64,000 bases of DNA from Sulfuritalea sp. (GCA_023229685.1 JALNYT010000008.1:62001-126000); one strand, 5' to 3'; counted from the stretch's first letter, positions 1 to 9,153 are shown. Numbers and translations: made by a program. The notes: a model not told the origin generated them from the sequence alone.

Positions 1-583
1 CGCCATGGCGGCGGTCATGGGCCTTGATGCCGCGGCCGTGATTGAAGCCTGCGCCGAGGCGGCGCAAGGGCAGGTGGTGCAAGCCGTGAATTTCAACGAG
101 CCGAAGCAGACCGTGATTGCCGGCCACAAGGCGGCGGTCGAGCGTGCGGCTGAACTGGTCAAGGCGAAAGGGGCCAAGCGCGCGCTGATGCTGCCGGTAT
201 CGGCGCCTTTCCATTGCTCGCTGATGTTGCCGGCGGCGGAAAAACTGAAGCTGCGTCTGGCGCAACTGAGTTTTGCCACGCCGCAGATTCCCGTGCTCAA
301 CAACGTCGATGTGGCGCAGCTTGCGGATCCGGTCGCGATCAGGGATGCGCTGGTGCGTCAGGCGGCCTCGCCGGTGCGTTGGGTCGAGACCATGCAGGCG
401 ATGCAGGCGGCAGGGGTGACCCATGTCTTCGAGTGTGGTCCGGGCAAGGTGTTATCGGGACTGGTCAAGCGCTGCGTCGACAGCCTCAACGGCGGCGCCA
501 TGAATGACCTGGCTGCGATGGATGCAGTTCTGACAGTCGTATCCCACCAGGGGATACCGTCCCCGGCACGGCCGGGAACATAA
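1..583 (+). CDS. fabD: Malonyl-CoA:ACP transacylase, C-terminal part (cut by window edge)
   Basis: FabD moves malonyl from CoA to acyl carrier protein, supplying the chain-extender for fatty acid synthesis. Only the last 193 or so residues are in the window; the reading frame is open to the left edge, so the ATG at 5 is internal. The motif SAPFHCSLM carries the family's catalytic histidine, and FECGPGKVLSGL is the conserved C-terminal motif. The nucleophile-elbow GHSLG lies upstream of the window. The C-terminal tail after the last conserved helix is about 15-20 residues longer than in E. coli FabD. fabG follows after 12 bases, as expected for the fab cluster. Confidence 0.93.
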   Translation, partial: AMAAVMGLDAAAVIEACAEAAQGQVVQAVNFNEPKQTVIAGHKAAVERAAELVKAKGAKRALMLPVSAPFHCSLMLPAAEKLKLRLAQLSFATPQIPVLNNVDVAQLADPVAIRDALVRQAASPVRWVETMQAMQAAGVTHVFECGPGKVLSGLVKRCVDSLNGGAMNDLAAMDAVLTVVSHQGIPSPARPGT

Positions 584-595
584 AAGGAAACTGAT

Positions 596-1342
596 ATGGC
601 GGACTTGAAGGGACAGATAGCGCTGGTGACGGGCGCATCACGCGGCCTGGGCCGCGCCATCGCACTCGAGCTGGGCGCCCAGGGTGCAACGGTGATCGGC
701 ACTGCGACCTCGGAAGCGGGGGCGGCCGAGATCCAGAAGACGCTGGACACGGCCGGCATCACCGGCTGGGGAGCGATGGTCAATGTCACCGAGGCGGCAG
801 CCTGCGAAGCGCTGATCGGCGAGATCGACAAGAAGTTCGGGGCGGTTTCCGTGCTGGTCAATAACGCCGGCATTACCCGCGACAACCTTGCGATGCGCAT
901 GAAGGACGACGAATGGGATCTGGTCATCGAGACCAATCTCAAGGCCGTGTTCCGCCTGTCCAAGCTGGTCATGCGCGGCATGATGAAGGCGCGCTTCGGA
1001 CGCATCATCAATATCACCTCGGTGGTCGGCGAGGCGGGCAACCCGGGCCAGGCCAACTACGCCGCCGCCAAGGCCGGGGTGGCCGGCATGAGCCGTGCCC
1101 TGGCACAGGAACTCGGCAGCCGCAACATTACGGTGAATTGCGTGGCGCCCGGTTTCATCGATACCGACATGACCAGGGCACTGCCGGATGCGCAACGCGA
1201 CGCGTTGCTGGGGAGGATTCCGTTGGGTCGCCTCGGACAGCCGGACGAGATCGCGGCGACCGTGGCATTTCTTGCATCGAAGCGCGCCGGATACATCACC
1301 GGCAGCACGCTGAATGTCAATGGCGGCATGTATATGAATTGA
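596..1342 (+). CDS. fabG: 3-oxoacyl-[ACP] reductase
   Basis: This short-chain dehydrogenase reduces 3-oxoacyl-ACP to 3-hydroxyacyl-ACP with NADPH in the first reductive step of each fatty-acid elongation cycle. The protein is 248 residues, normal for the family. It has the cofactor motif TGASRGLGRAIA near residue 13, the NNAG motif near 86, and the catalytic triad Ser142, Tyr155 and Lys159 (YAAAK). The C-terminal VNGGMYM is typical of FabG. AAAGGAAA upstream of the ATG serves as ribosome binding site. It lies between fabD and acpP in the standard fab order, and a terminator-like hairpin follows its stop. Confidence 0.97.
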   Translation: MADLKGQIALVTGASRGLGRAIALELGAQGATVIGTATSEAGAAEIQKTLDTAGITGWGAMVNVTEAAACEALIGEIDKKFGAVSVLVNNAGITRDNLAMRMKDDEWDLVIETNLKAVFRLSKLVMRGMMKARFGRIINITSVVGEAGNPGQANYAAAKAGVAGMSRALAQELGSRNITVNCVAPGFIDTDMTRALPDAQRDALLGRIPLGRLGQPDEIAATVAFLASKRAGYITGSTLNVNGGMYMN

Positions 1343-1379
1343 CCGGATATCAAACCCGCGAGGGTGTCCGGCGTTTTTG
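1343..1379 (+). terminator. Rho-independent terminator after fabG
   Basis: Directly after the fabG stop, CCGGATA pairs with TGTCCGG (one G-T wobble) across a short GC-rich loop, followed by CGTTTTTGTT. It probably attenuates read-through into acpP, which is usually needed at much higher levels. TAAAAT at 1381-1386, just past the T-run, could be the -10 of a separate acpP promoter; no good -35 is visible. Confidence 0.6.
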
Positions 1380-1431
1380 TTAAAATAGGCAGGTTTTTAC
1401 CACCCGAACAATTCAGGGAAGGAGTTTCAAG

Positions 1432-1671
1432 ATGGAGAACATCGAACAACGCGTCAAGAAGATCGTCGCCGAGCAGTTGGGCGTCAATGAAGCCGACATC
1501 AAGAACGAATCCAACTTCGTGGACGATCTCGGTGCCGACTCGCTCGACACCGTGGAACTGGTGATGGCGCTGGAAGAGGAGTTCGAGTGCGAGATTCCTG
1601 ACGAAGACGCGGAGAAGATCACCACCGTGCAGCAGGCGATTGACTACGTCAACGCCAACATCAAGAAGTAG
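1432..1671 (+). CDS. acpP: Acyl carrier protein
   Basis: ACP carries growing acyl chains on a phosphopantetheine arm for fatty acid, lipid A and related syntheses. The 79-residue, strongly acidic protein has the canonical DSLD motif with the attachment serine at residue 37. Length, charge and helix pattern match AcpP. A GGAAGGAG ribosome binding site precedes the ATG. fabF follows 33 bases later. The holo-ACP synthase that would modify it (acpS) is also in this window at 15808-16185. Confidence 0.98.
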   Translation: MENIEQRVKKIVAEQLGVNEADIKNESNFVDDLGADSLDTVELVMALEEEFECEIPDEDAEKITTVQQAIDYVNANIKK

Positions 1672-1704
1672 TTCTCCTCCTCAATTCGATTTCCGGAGTT
1701 CATT

Positions 1705-2940
1705 GTGTCGCGACGCCGAGTGGTCGTTACCGGTCTGGGGCTTGTCTCCCCGGTTGGCAATAATGTCCCCGAAGCCTGGGGCAACCTGCTTGCCGGCAAG
1801 AGCGGTATCGGACCGATTACCCGCTTCGATGCATCGGCTTTGTCGGTGCGCATCGCGGGGGAGGTGAAGGGCTTCGATGTCGCTGCCTACCTGTCGGCGA
1901 AGGAAGCGCGCCGGATGGATACCTTCGTTCATTTCGGCATGGCGGCCGGGATCCAGGCCTTCCGCGATTCGGGGCTCCAGGTAAGCGCCGAAAACGCCGA
2001 GCGCATGGGGGTCAACATCGGATCGGGGATCGGCGGCCTGCCGATGATCGAGGATACGCACAACGACTATCTGGCCGGCGGTCCGCGCAAGATATCGCCT
2101 TTCTTCATTCCCGGCACCATCATCAACATGATCTCGGGCAACCTGTCGATCATGCTGGGCTTGAAGGGACCGAACATTGCGGTGGTGACGGCCTGCACCA
2201 CGGGCCTGCATGCAATCGGAATCAGTGCGCGCATGATCGAGTACGGCGATGCCGACGTGATGGTGTGCGGCGGCGCTGAAGCCACCACCACGCCGCTGGC
2301 GGTCGGCGGCTTCGCTTCGGCCAGGGCCTTGTCTACCCGTAACGACGATCCCGCAACATCGAGCCGCCCCTGGGACCGGGATCGCGACGGCTTCGTCCTA
2401 GGTGAAGGTTCCGGCGTCATGGTGCTCGAGGAATACGAGCACGCCAAGGCGCGCGGGGCAAGGATCTACGCCGAACTTGCCGGTTTCGGCATGAGCGGCG
2501 ACGCCTACCACATGACCGCACCGGATACCGACGGTCCGCGACGCAGCATGGTCAACGCACTGAAGAATGCCGGTGTGAATCCGGACCAGGTGCAGTATGT
2601 CAATGCTCACGGCACCTCGACGCCGCTGGGTGACAAGAACGAGACCGAGGCCATCAAGCTGGCTTTCGGTGCTGACGTGGCGAAGACATTGGTGGTGAAT
2701 TCGACCAAGTCGATGACGGGTCATTTACTGGGCGGTGCGGGCGGTCTCGAGTCCGTGATCACGGTGCTCGCCGTGCATCATCAGGTATCGCCGCCGACCA
2801 TCAACATCTTCAATCAGGATCCGGAGTGCGATCTGGATTACTGCGCCAATACGGCGCGGCCGATGAAGATCGATGTCGCTCTGAAGAACAACTTTGGCTT
2901 TGGCGGTACCAACGGCTCACTGGTTTTCCGTCGCATCTAG
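1705..2940 (+). CDS. fabF: 3-oxoacyl-[ACP] synthase II
   Basis: FabF condenses acyl-ACP with malonyl-ACP and helps set membrane unsaturation. The 411-residue protein has the thiolase-fold catalytic set: Cys164 in TACTTGLHAIG, His302 in NAHGTSTPLGD, and His340 in SMTGHLLGGAGG. It ends with the glycine-rich NNFGFGGTNGSLVF. The start is GTG, chosen because RRRVVVTGLGLVSP is the normal N-terminus and CCGGAG lies at a suitable distance. It is the last fab gene of the cluster. Confidence 0.97.
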   Translation: MSRRRVVVTGLGLVSPVGNNVPEAWGNLLAGKSGIGPITRFDASALSVRIAGEVKGFDVAAYLSAKEARRMDTFVHFGMAAGIQAFRDSGLQVSAENAERMGVNIGSGIGGLPMIEDTHNDYLAGGPRKISPFFIPGTIINMISGNLSIMLGLKGPNIAVVTACTTGLHAIGISARMIEYGDADVMVCGGAEATTTPLAVGGFASARALSTRNDDPATSSRPWDRDRDGFVLGEGSGVMVLEEYEHAKARGARIYAELAGFGMSGDAYHMTAPDTDGPRRSMVNALKNAGVNPDQVQYVNAHGTSTPLGDKNETEAIKLAFGADVAKTLVVNSTKSMTGHLLGGAGGLESVITVLAVHHQVSPPTINIFNQDPECDLDYCANTARPMKIDVALKNNFGFGGTNGSLVFRRI

Positions 2941-2946
2941 GCAATC

Positions 2947-3375
2947 GTGGCGATCAAGCCGGTCGCCCCGCTCTCGATTGTCGTCAAGTCCTCGCGTCTA
3001 TTGCTGCTGATCCAGTCGGCCGCTCATGCTGTGGCCGTTGGCGCGGTGTTGGCGAGCACCCTTCCGTCACGGCTGGCGACAATTCTCCTGATCCTGATCG
3101 GGGCTTCGCTGGCGCGCCAGCGCCGTACGCCGGCGGTCGCAGGTCTGCTGCTGAGCGGCGACGGCCGGCTGCAAACAGTCGGCGCTGACGGCACGGCGAA
3201 CGAAGCGCTGGTGCATCCGCATACTCTGGTTCTGTCGTTTCTGGCTGTGCTGCTGTATCGGCAGGAGGGCCGTTTGCGAGCGCTGACCCTGCTTGCCGAC
3301 AGCTTTTCAGCGGAAGATTTCCGCCAGTTGCGGCTCTGGCTGCGCTGGCGGTCGGCTGCGGCAGGCCCGGCCTGA
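2947..3375 (+). CDS. YgfX-like membrane protein
   Basis: This 142-residue protein begins with GTG six bases after fabF. It has two hydrophobic segments (roughly residues 17-35 and 38-55) followed by a soluble, Arg/Leu-rich tail ending in a DFRQLRLWLRWR-type motif. Size, topology and position next to nadB and rpoE fit the YgfX/CptA family, which in E. coli is reported as an inner-membrane protein affecting cell shape and partnered with SdhE. No SdhE homologue is adjacent. The assignment rests on pattern and context and is moderate. Confidence 0.6.
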   Translation: MAIKPVAPLSIVVKSSRLLLLIQSAAHAVAVGAVLASTLPSRLATILLILIGASLARQRRTPAVAGLLLSGDGRLQTVGADGTANEALVHPHTLVLSFLAVLLYRQEGRLRALTLLADSFSAEDFRQLRLWLRWRSAAAGPA

Positions 3376-3387
3376 TATCCCGCCGGA

Positions 3388-4980
3388 TCAGACCTGGCGC
3401 GGGTGCAGTACGGTCTCCAATGCGCGCGGCAGAGTTTCCGGATAGTCGCGGCTGAAGTGGAGGCCGCGACTTTCGTGGCGGCGCAGCGCGCTTCTCACGA
3501 TCAGATGGGCGGTCAGTACCAGGTTGCGCAGTTCGATGAGGTCATTGCCGACCCGGTAGTTGGCGTAGTACTCGTCGATTTCCCTTTCCAGCAGGCGGAT
3601 GCGATGCAGGGCGCGTTCCAGTCGCTTGTTGGTGCGCACGATGCCGACATAGTCCCACATGAAGCGGCGCAGTTCCGCCCAGTTGTGTGAAATGACGATC
3701 CCCTCGTCGGCGTCGCGCACCCGGCTTTCATCCCATTGCGGCAGGTGGGGCAGGGGCTCCACCGGAGCGGCGAGAATGTTCTGCGCCGCCGAGGCTGAAA
3801 ACACCACGCATTCGAGGAGCGAATTCGAGGCCAGGCGATTGGCGCCGTGCAGGCCGGTGAAGGTGGTTTCACCGATCGCATAGAGTCCGGTCAAATCGGT
3901 ACGCGCCGCCAGATCGGTGACCACCCCGCCGCAACTGTAGTGCGCCGCCGGCACCACCGGAATCGGTTCCCGGGTGATGTCGATGCCCAATTCCAGGCAA
4001 CGGGCCAGGATGGTCGGAAAGTGTTCCTTGAGGAAGTCCGGCGACTTGTGCGTCATGTCGAGGAACACGCAGTCGATGCCGTGCCGCTTCATTTCGAAGT
4101 CGATGGCGCGGGCGACGATGTCACGTGGTGCGAGTTCGGCACGGCTGTCGTGGCCGGGCATAAAACGTGTGCCGTCGGGCAGGCGCAACAGGCCGCCCTC
4201 GCCGCGCAGGGCTTCCGAAATCAGGAAGGACTTGGCGTGCGGGTGATACAGGCAGGTCGGATGGAACTGGATGAACTCCATGTTCGCCACCCGGCATCCG
4301 GCGCGCCAGGCCATCGCCACGCCGTCGCCGGTCGCGGTGTCGGGATTGGTGGTGTAGAGATAGACCTTGCCGGCGCCGCCCGTGGCCAAGGCCGTATGGC
4401 TGGCGCCAAGGGTCAGCACGCGATCGCGGTCGATGTCGAGCACATAGGCGCCGAGGCAGCGATTGCGCGGCAGGCCGAGCTTGGCTGCCGTGATCAGGTC
4501 GACCGCAATGTGACGTTCCAGAATCGTGATGTTGGGATGGTTTCTGACCTGTTCGGTCAGCGTCTGCTGCACGGCAGTACCCGTTGCATCGGCGGCATGG
4601 ATGATACGTCGCTGGCCGTGGCCGCCTTCGCGCGTCAGATGAAAGCCCAGGGGCGTGTTGTCCGCGGTGAACGGAACGCCGCGCGCGATCAGCCACTCGA
4701 TGGCCTCGCGGCCATGCTCGACGACGAAGCGGGTAGCGTCAGGGTCGCACAGACCGGCACCGGCGGTTAAGGTATCGCTGACGTGGGCCTCGACGCTGTC
4801 GGCGGGGTCGAGTACCGCGGCGATGCCGCCCTGCGCCCACGCCGAGGCGGAATCCGCCAGCATCTTTTTGGTGACCAGGGCCACCCGGCGGCTGTCCGCG
4901 AGCCTCAATGCCAGCGACTGACCCGCCAGGCCGCTGCCGATGATGAGAACGTCGAAATGCTGAATAGCGGCCGGATTCAT
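3388..4980 (-). CDS. nadB: L-aspartate oxidase
   Basis: NadB is a flavoprotein that oxidises L-aspartate to iminoaspartate, the first step of de novo NAD synthesis. It can use oxygen or fumarate as acceptor, so it works anaerobically. The 530-residue protein starts with the FAD-binding DVLIIGSGLAGQSLAL. It has the succinate dehydrogenase/fumarate reductase family motifs GGHGQRRIIHAADATG and FHPTCLY, and the C-terminal GLHGANRLASNSLLE. It is convergent with the ygfX-like gene (12-base gap) and divergent from rpoE. No nadA or nadC lies beside it. Confidence 0.97.
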   Translation of the reverse strand: MNPAAIQHFDVLIIGSGLAGQSLALRLADSRRVALVTKKMLADSASAWAQGGIAAVLDPADSVEAHVSDTLTAGAGLCDPDATRFVVEHGREAIEWLIARGVPFTADNTPLGFHLTREGGHGQRRIIHAADATGTAVQQTLTEQVRNHPNITILERHIAVDLITAAKLGLPRNRCLGAYVLDIDRDRVLTLGASHTALATGGAGKVYLYTTNPDTATGDGVAMAWRAGCRVANMEFIQFHPTCLYHPHAKSFLISEALRGEGGLLRLPDGTRFMPGHDSRAELAPRDIVARAIDFEMKRHGIDCVFLDMTHKSPDFLKEHFPTILARCLELGIDITREPIPVVPAAHYSCGGVVTDLAARTDLTGLYAIGETTFTGLHGANRLASNSLLECVVFSASAAQNILAAPVEPLPHLPQWDESRVRDADEGIVISHNWAELRRFMWDYVGIVRTNKRLERALHRIRLLEREIDEYYANYRVGNDLIELRNLVLTAHLIVRSALRRHESRGLHFSRDYPETLPRALETVLHPRQV

Positions 4981-5010
4981 GGAGCCGAACTATATCACTG
5001 CCCGGAGTGT

Positions 5011-5038
5011 GGAACTATTTTGATGGACCTGGGTCAGT
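5011..5038 (+). promoter_or_regulatory. Possible sigma-E autoregulatory promoter of rpoE
   Basis: GGAACTA (5011-5017) resembles the sigma-E -35 element GGAACTT and is followed, after 16 bases, by TCAGT, a moderate match to the -10 element. It lies about 150 bases upstream of rpoE, in the nadB-rpoE divergent region. Autoregulation by sigma-E is known for rpoE operons. TATACT at 5119-5124 could be a separate housekeeping -10. Confidence 0.35.
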
Positions 5039-5185
5039 TGTCGGCAACGGCTGAGTGTTATTTGCTGCTGAGTGTGATCTCGGTCGGAGCAGTGAGGAAT
5101 GTGGGCGGAGTGGCTTGTTATACTCGCTTGCGGTCAAATTTTTGCCGCGCATTTTTTCGTCTGGCGGGAACAAACAGCAAAGCCC

Positions 5186-5785
5186 ATGGGAGATCGCGAA
5201 GCAGACCGGGTACTGGTCGAGCGGGTGCAGGCGGGTGACAAGCAGGCTTTCGGCCTTCTGGTTGCCAAGTATCAGCGCAAGCTCGCGCGTCTGATTTCGC
5301 GCATGGTGCGTGATTCGGCCGAGGTGGAGGATATTGTTCAGGACAGTTTCATTCGGGCCTATCGTGCGTTGCCGGGTTTTCGCAACGACAGCGCCTTTTA
5401 TACCTGGCTGTACCGGATTGGCGTCAATACCGCGAAGAACTGGCTGGTCACCCATGGCCGGCGCGCTTCGGCCACTACCGGAGTGGATAGCGAGGAGGCG
5501 GAGGGCTATGACGAGGCCGAGTTGCTGCGCGACAACGATACCCCCGAGCGGCTGTTGATGACGAAGCAGATCGGCCAGGTGGTGAACGCGGCGATGGACG
5601 CGCTGCCCGAGGAATTGCGCACGGCAATCACCCTGCGCGAAATAGAAGGTTTGTCGTATGAGGAAATTGCGCAAGTGATGGATTGTCCGATTGGAACGGT
5701 GCGTTCGCGGATTTTCCGTGCGCGCGACGCGATTTCGGTGAAATTGAGGCCGCTGCTCGATGCGGCCCCGGATAAGAGATGGTGA
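5186..5785 (+). CDS. rpoE: RNA polymerase sigma factor RpoE (ECF, envelope stress)
   Basis: This ECF sigma factor directs transcription of envelope-stress genes when freed from RseA. The protein is 199 residues from the ATG of MGDREADRVLVERVQAGDKQAF, the normal RpoE N-terminus; a longer in-frame reading from 5099 adds a hydrophobic stretch not seen in the family and is rejected. Region 2 shows EDIVQDSFIRAYRAL and TWLYRIGVNTAKN. Region 4 shows the helix-turn-helix GLSYEEIAQVMDCPIGTVRSRI. rseA, rseB, rseC and mucD follow directly in one operon. Confidence 0.96.
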   Translation: MGDREADRVLVERVQAGDKQAFGLLVAKYQRKLARLISRMVRDSAEVEDIVQDSFIRAYRALPGFRNDSAFYTWLYRIGVNTAKNWLVTHGRRASATTGVDSEEAEGYDEAELLRDNDTPERLLMTKQIGQVVNAAMDALPEELRTAITLREIEGLSYEEIAQVMDCPIGTVRSRIFRARDAISVKLRPLLDAAPDKRW

Positions 5786-5789
5786 CGAC

Positions 5790-6296
5790 ATGAAGACACG
5801 GATTTCGGCACTGATGGATGGCGAACTCGAAGATCACGAGACTGCAGAGACAATGCGTGCGCTACGCCGCAGCCCGGAGTTGCGCAGCGAATGGTGTGAT
5901 TGCCAGTTGATTGGCGCTACGTTGCGCGGCGAACGAGAACTCGACATCGATGTCGCCGCACGAGTGATGTCGGCGCTTGATCTGGAGCCCACGGTAATGG
6001 CTCCGGCGCCGCGGCGCATGCGCGAGTGGCAGCGACCGGCACTGGCCCTTGCGGCATCGGCCGCCGGCGTCGCCCTGGTGGCTTGGCTGGCACTGGCGTC
6101 CGGTACAGATGGCGGAATGCCTGCAGGAACGGCGGGATTGGCCAGCGCCAAGCCGGCAGCGGTGTTGGCGCAAGCGCAATCGACACCGCGCCTGCAGGAG
6201 TACCTGGTCGCGCATCAGGCGTACGCGCCGGGCGGCGCCATGGTGGGTGGTGCGCGCAATATCCGTACCGTTGCCGCGTCGGGCGAGGGCCGTTGA
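5790..6296 (+). CDS. rseA: Anti-sigma-E factor RseA
   Basis: RseA is the inner-membrane anti-sigma factor that holds RpoE inactive until regulated proteolysis releases it. The 168-residue protein starts 4 bases after rpoE. Its cytoplasmic N-terminal domain has the typical ISALMDGELEDHE and WCDCQLIGATLRGE. A single membrane segment (AASAAGVALVAWLALAS) lies around residues 86-106, followed by a periplasmic tail ending LVAHQAYAPGG. The stop overlaps the rseB start by one base (TGATG). Confidence 0.9.
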   Translation: MKTRISALMDGELEDHETAETMRALRRSPELRSEWCDCQLIGATLRGERELDIDVAARVMSALDLEPTVMAPAPRRMREWQRPALALAASAAGVALVAWLALASGTDGGMPAGTAGLASAKPAAVLAQAQSTPRLQEYLVAHQAYAPGGAMVGGARNIRTVAASGEGR

Positions 6297-7255
6297 TGGC
6301 GGTGGTCCGCATTCCTCGGCTGGTGCTGCTTGCGGTCCTGCTGGCGCCCACTTTGGCAGTGGCCGAGGATGGATTGGCCTTGTTGCAGCGCATCGCACAA
6401 GGCTCGCGGCAACTGACCTACAGCGGCACCTTCGTTTATCGCAGCGGCGGCAAGGTAGACACCTCACGCATTGCCCATTCACTGAGCGACGGCCTCGAAG
6501 TGGAGCGAATCGAGGCACTCGACGGCAGTCCGCGCGAGGTGCTGCGCGCCGGTAGCGAAGTGAAATGTTTTTTTCCGGAAGAACAGCTCCTGATCATCGA
6601 GAACCGTTCAAGCCAGCGCGGATTTCCCGCCTTGCTGCCGGCCGGTCTGGGCAGCTTGCCGGAGTACTATGCAATCCGCAGCGGTGGGCAGGGTCGGGTC
6701 GCAGGCGTGAACAGCCGGGCTGTGCTGCTGGAGCCGCGGGACGATTTGCGCTATGGCCATGAGTTCTGGATGGACGATGCCAGCGGTCTGCTGCTGAAGG
6801 CAAACCTGATCGGCGAGCGTGGCGAGACACTCGAGTCCTTTACCTTCACCCAGGTCAAGATCGGCGGCCCGCTAGAACGCGAGGCGCTGAAACCCCATTT
6901 CGACAGCAAACGCGTGCGCGTGCAGCAGGTCAGGGCGATCGAGATGAAGAACGACGACATGGGTTGGAATTTCCGCACCCTGCTGCCGGGCTTTCGCAAG
7001 GTGGCGGCCATGAAGCGACAGACCGGCCCCGGAAACTCGGAGAGCCTGCACGTGGTGTTTTCCGACGGCCTGGCATCGATCTCGGTGTTCATTGAGCCCG
7101 GCGGGGCGGGCGCAGAAGCGGATGTGGCGTCCACGGTCGGCCCGCTCAACGTATATCGCCGTCAAATGGGCGAGTATCGACTGGTGGTCATGGGCGAGGT
7201 GCCGGCGCTTGCCGTCAAGCGTCTCGGCGATGGCGTCGAACGGAAGCGCAAATGA
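6296..7255 (+). CDS. rseB: Sigma-E regulatory protein RseB/MucB
   Basis: RseB is a periplasmic protein that binds RseA and protects it from DegS cleavage; it may sense lipoproteins or LPS. The 319-residue protein has a signal peptide (cleavage probably after AVAE-like Ala near residue 23). It carries the family motif LTYSGTFVYRSGG and the C-terminal domain motif GSESLHVVFSDGLASISVF (read here as GNSESLHVVFSDGLASIS). The ATG overlaps the rseA stop and the gene overlaps rseC by 4 bases, so translation of the operon is probably coupled. Confidence 0.93.
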   Translation: MAVVRIPRLVLLAVLLAPTLAVAEDGLALLQRIAQGSRQLTYSGTFVYRSGGKVDTSRIAHSLSDGLEVERIEALDGSPREVLRAGSEVKCFFPEEQLLIIENRSSQRGFPALLPAGLGSLPEYYAIRSGGQGRVAGVNSRAVLLEPRDDLRYGHEFWMDDASGLLLKANLIGERGETLESFTFTQVKIGGPLEREALKPHFDSKRVRVQQVRAIEMKNDDMGWNFRTLLPGFRKVAAMKRQTGPGNSESLHVVFSDGLASISVFIEPGGAGAEADVASTVGPLNVYRRQMGEYRLVVMGEVPALAVKRLGDGVERKRK

Positions 7256-7698
7256 GCCAGTGTGATGCCGTGGTGGTGGAGACATCGGGTGGCGTGGTCT
7301 GGGTCGAAGTGCCCGCACGAGCCTCCGCCTGTGGCAACTGCAAGACGCCGGACGTTTGTCAGAGCGGCTTGCTCGGCCTGAGCGCGGGACCGCGCCGCTA
7401 CCGGCTGGATAATCTGATCGGGGCGAGAGTGGGTGACCGTGTCAGCCTGACCGTAGCCGATGGCACGCTCTGGCGTGCTTCGGTCGCCTCCTATGTGCTG
7501 CCTCTGTTGTTGGCCATCGGTGGGGCAGTCATCGGACAGTCGATCGGCGGCGATGTCTGGGCCGTGATGGGAACCATGATCGGCATCGGTGCTGGTCTTG
7601 CCTTGCTGCGCCGCAAAGAGATTCGCGCAAGGCATGACGCCAGTCTGTTTTCGTTGCAAGTCCAAACCAGGGAAGTACGTTTCAAGGAAAAATCATGA
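7252..7698 (+). CDS. rseC: RseC/MucC family membrane regulator
   Basis: RseC-family proteins are inner-membrane modulators of sigma-E or SoxR-reducing systems. The protein has 148 residues. Its N-terminal half carries the Cys cluster CGNCKTPDVC (about residues 27-36), which may bind a metal or Fe-S cluster. Two membrane helices follow (about 80-97 and 102-120). It overlaps rseB and mucD by 4 bases on each side. Function in this organism is inferred from operon position. Confidence 0.88.
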   Translation: MSQCDAVVVETSGGVVWVEVPARASACGNCKTPDVCQSGLLGLSAGPRRYRLDNLIGARVGDRVSLTVADGTLWRASVASYVLPLLLAIGGAVIGQSIGGDVWAVMGTMIGIGAGLALLRRKEIRARHDASLFSLQVQTREVRFKEKS

Positions 7699-9125
7699 AA
7701 AAACTTGTCATCTCTCTCGTACTGGCTTTTTCCGCGCTGCTTTCGATTCCGTCACTGGCTGGCGAATTGCCTGACTTTACCGAACTGGTCGAACGGCAGG
7801 GCGCCACCGTAGTCAATATCAGCACCACGCAAATTATCAAGGGACGCCGTGGTCACCCGTTCCCGCTCGATGGCGATGACGCGACTCAGGAACTCCTCCG
7901 GCGCTTTTTCCCGGGGCAGATTCCGAATCTCCCGGGTATGCCGCAGGAATTCAAGAACCGCTCGCTGGGTTCGGGCTTCATCATCAGTGGCGACGGCCAC
8001 ATCCTGACCAATGCGCATGTGGTCGATGGTGCGGACGAGGTACTGGTCAAACTCACCGACAAGCGGGAGTTCAAGGCCAAAGTGCTGGGTGCCGACAAGC
8101 GTACCGACGTGGCGCTGATCAAGATCGAGGCCAGCAGTTTGCCGGTGGCGAAGCTCGGTGACTCGGTCAAACTCAAGGTCGGCGAATGGGTGGTGGCGAT
8201 CGGCTCGCCCTTCGGTTTCGAGAATTCCGTTACGGCCGGCATCGTCAGCGCCAAGGGGCGCTCCCTGGCGCACGAGAATTACGTGCCCTTCATCCAGACC
8301 GATGCGGCGATCAATCCGGGAAATTCCGGCGGCCCGCTGTTCAACATGAAAGGCGAAGTGGTTGGCATCAATTCGCAGATCTATTCGCGTTCCGGCGGCT
8401 CCATGGGGGTGTCCTTCGCGATCCCGATCGATCTGGCAATGGAGGTCCAGAGCCAGTTGAAGGCCAAAGGCAAGGTCAGCCGCGGCCGTCTCGGCATAGC
8501 CATCCAGGAAGTCAGCAAGGACCTGGCGGACTCCTTCAATCTCGGCAAGCCGCAGGGTGCGCTGGTGGCCTCGGTCGAGAAAGGCCTGGCGGCCGACAAG
8601 GCGGGCATCGAGATCGGCGACATCATTCTCAAGTTTGACGGCAAGGCGGTGGCCGAATCGAGCGACCTGCCGCGCATTGTCGGAGCAACCAGGCCCGGCA
8701 GCAAGGTCGTGGTTCAGATCTGGCGCAAGGGCGCCAGCCGCGACGTGACTGCGATCATCGGCGAGATACCGGATGAAGACGCTGGCACGCGCACTGCCAG
8801 CCGTGGCGGCAAGCCCGCCGAACCGGCGGCCGCCAATCGGCTCGGCCTGGTGCTGGCGGTACCGACGGCGGAGCAGAAGCGGACCCTCGGCATCCAGCAC
8901 GGATTGATCGTCGAGGAAGTCAGGAACGGCGGAACGCGCACCGAACTGCGATCCGGCGACATCATCCTGTCGCTGATCAACAAGGGAAGCCATACCGACA
9001 TCAAGTCGGTATCGCAGTTCAATGATCTGCTGCAGGGCGTCGACAAGGGCGCCACGATCACCCTGCTGGTGCGGCGCGGCGATTCGCAGACGTTCATCAC
9101 CATCAAGGGCATATCCGATAAATAG
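7695..9125 (+). CDS. mucD: Periplasmic serine protease MucD/DegP
   Basis: This HtrA-family protease and chaperone degrades misfolded envelope proteins. The 476-residue protein has a signal peptide ending near SLAGELP. The trypsin-like domain has the catalytic triad His108 (TNAHVVDGAD), Asp138 (RTDVALIKI) and Ser211 (NPGNSGGPL). Two PDZ domains follow (about residues 270-360 and 380-470). It closes the rpoE-rseABC-mucD operon and would be a product of the stress response the operon controls. Confidence 0.96.
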   Translation: MKKLVISLVLAFSALLSIPSLAGELPDFTELVERQGATVVNISTTQIIKGRRGHPFPLDGDDATQELLRRFFPGQIPNLPGMPQEFKNRSLGSGFIISGDGHILTNAHVVDGADEVLVKLTDKREFKAKVLGADKRTDVALIKIEASSLPVAKLGDSVKLKVGEWVVAIGSPFGFENSVTAGIVSAKGRSLAHENYVPFIQTDAAINPGNSGGPLFNMKGEVVGINSQIYSRSGGSMGVSFAIPIDLAMEVQSQLKAKGKVSRGRLGIAIQEVSKDLADSFNLGKPQGALVASVEKGLAADKAGIEIGDIILKFDGKAVAESSDLPRIVGATRPGSKVVVQIWRKGASRDVTAIIGEIPDEDAGTRTASRGGKPAEPAAANRLGLVLAVPTAEQKRTLGIQHGLIVEEVRNGGTRTELRSGDIILSLINKGSHTDIKSVSQFNDLLQGVDKGATITLLVRRGDSQTFITIKGISDK

Positions 9126-9153
9126 GCCTCCGGAGGGACGGCCGGCGCCGCAG

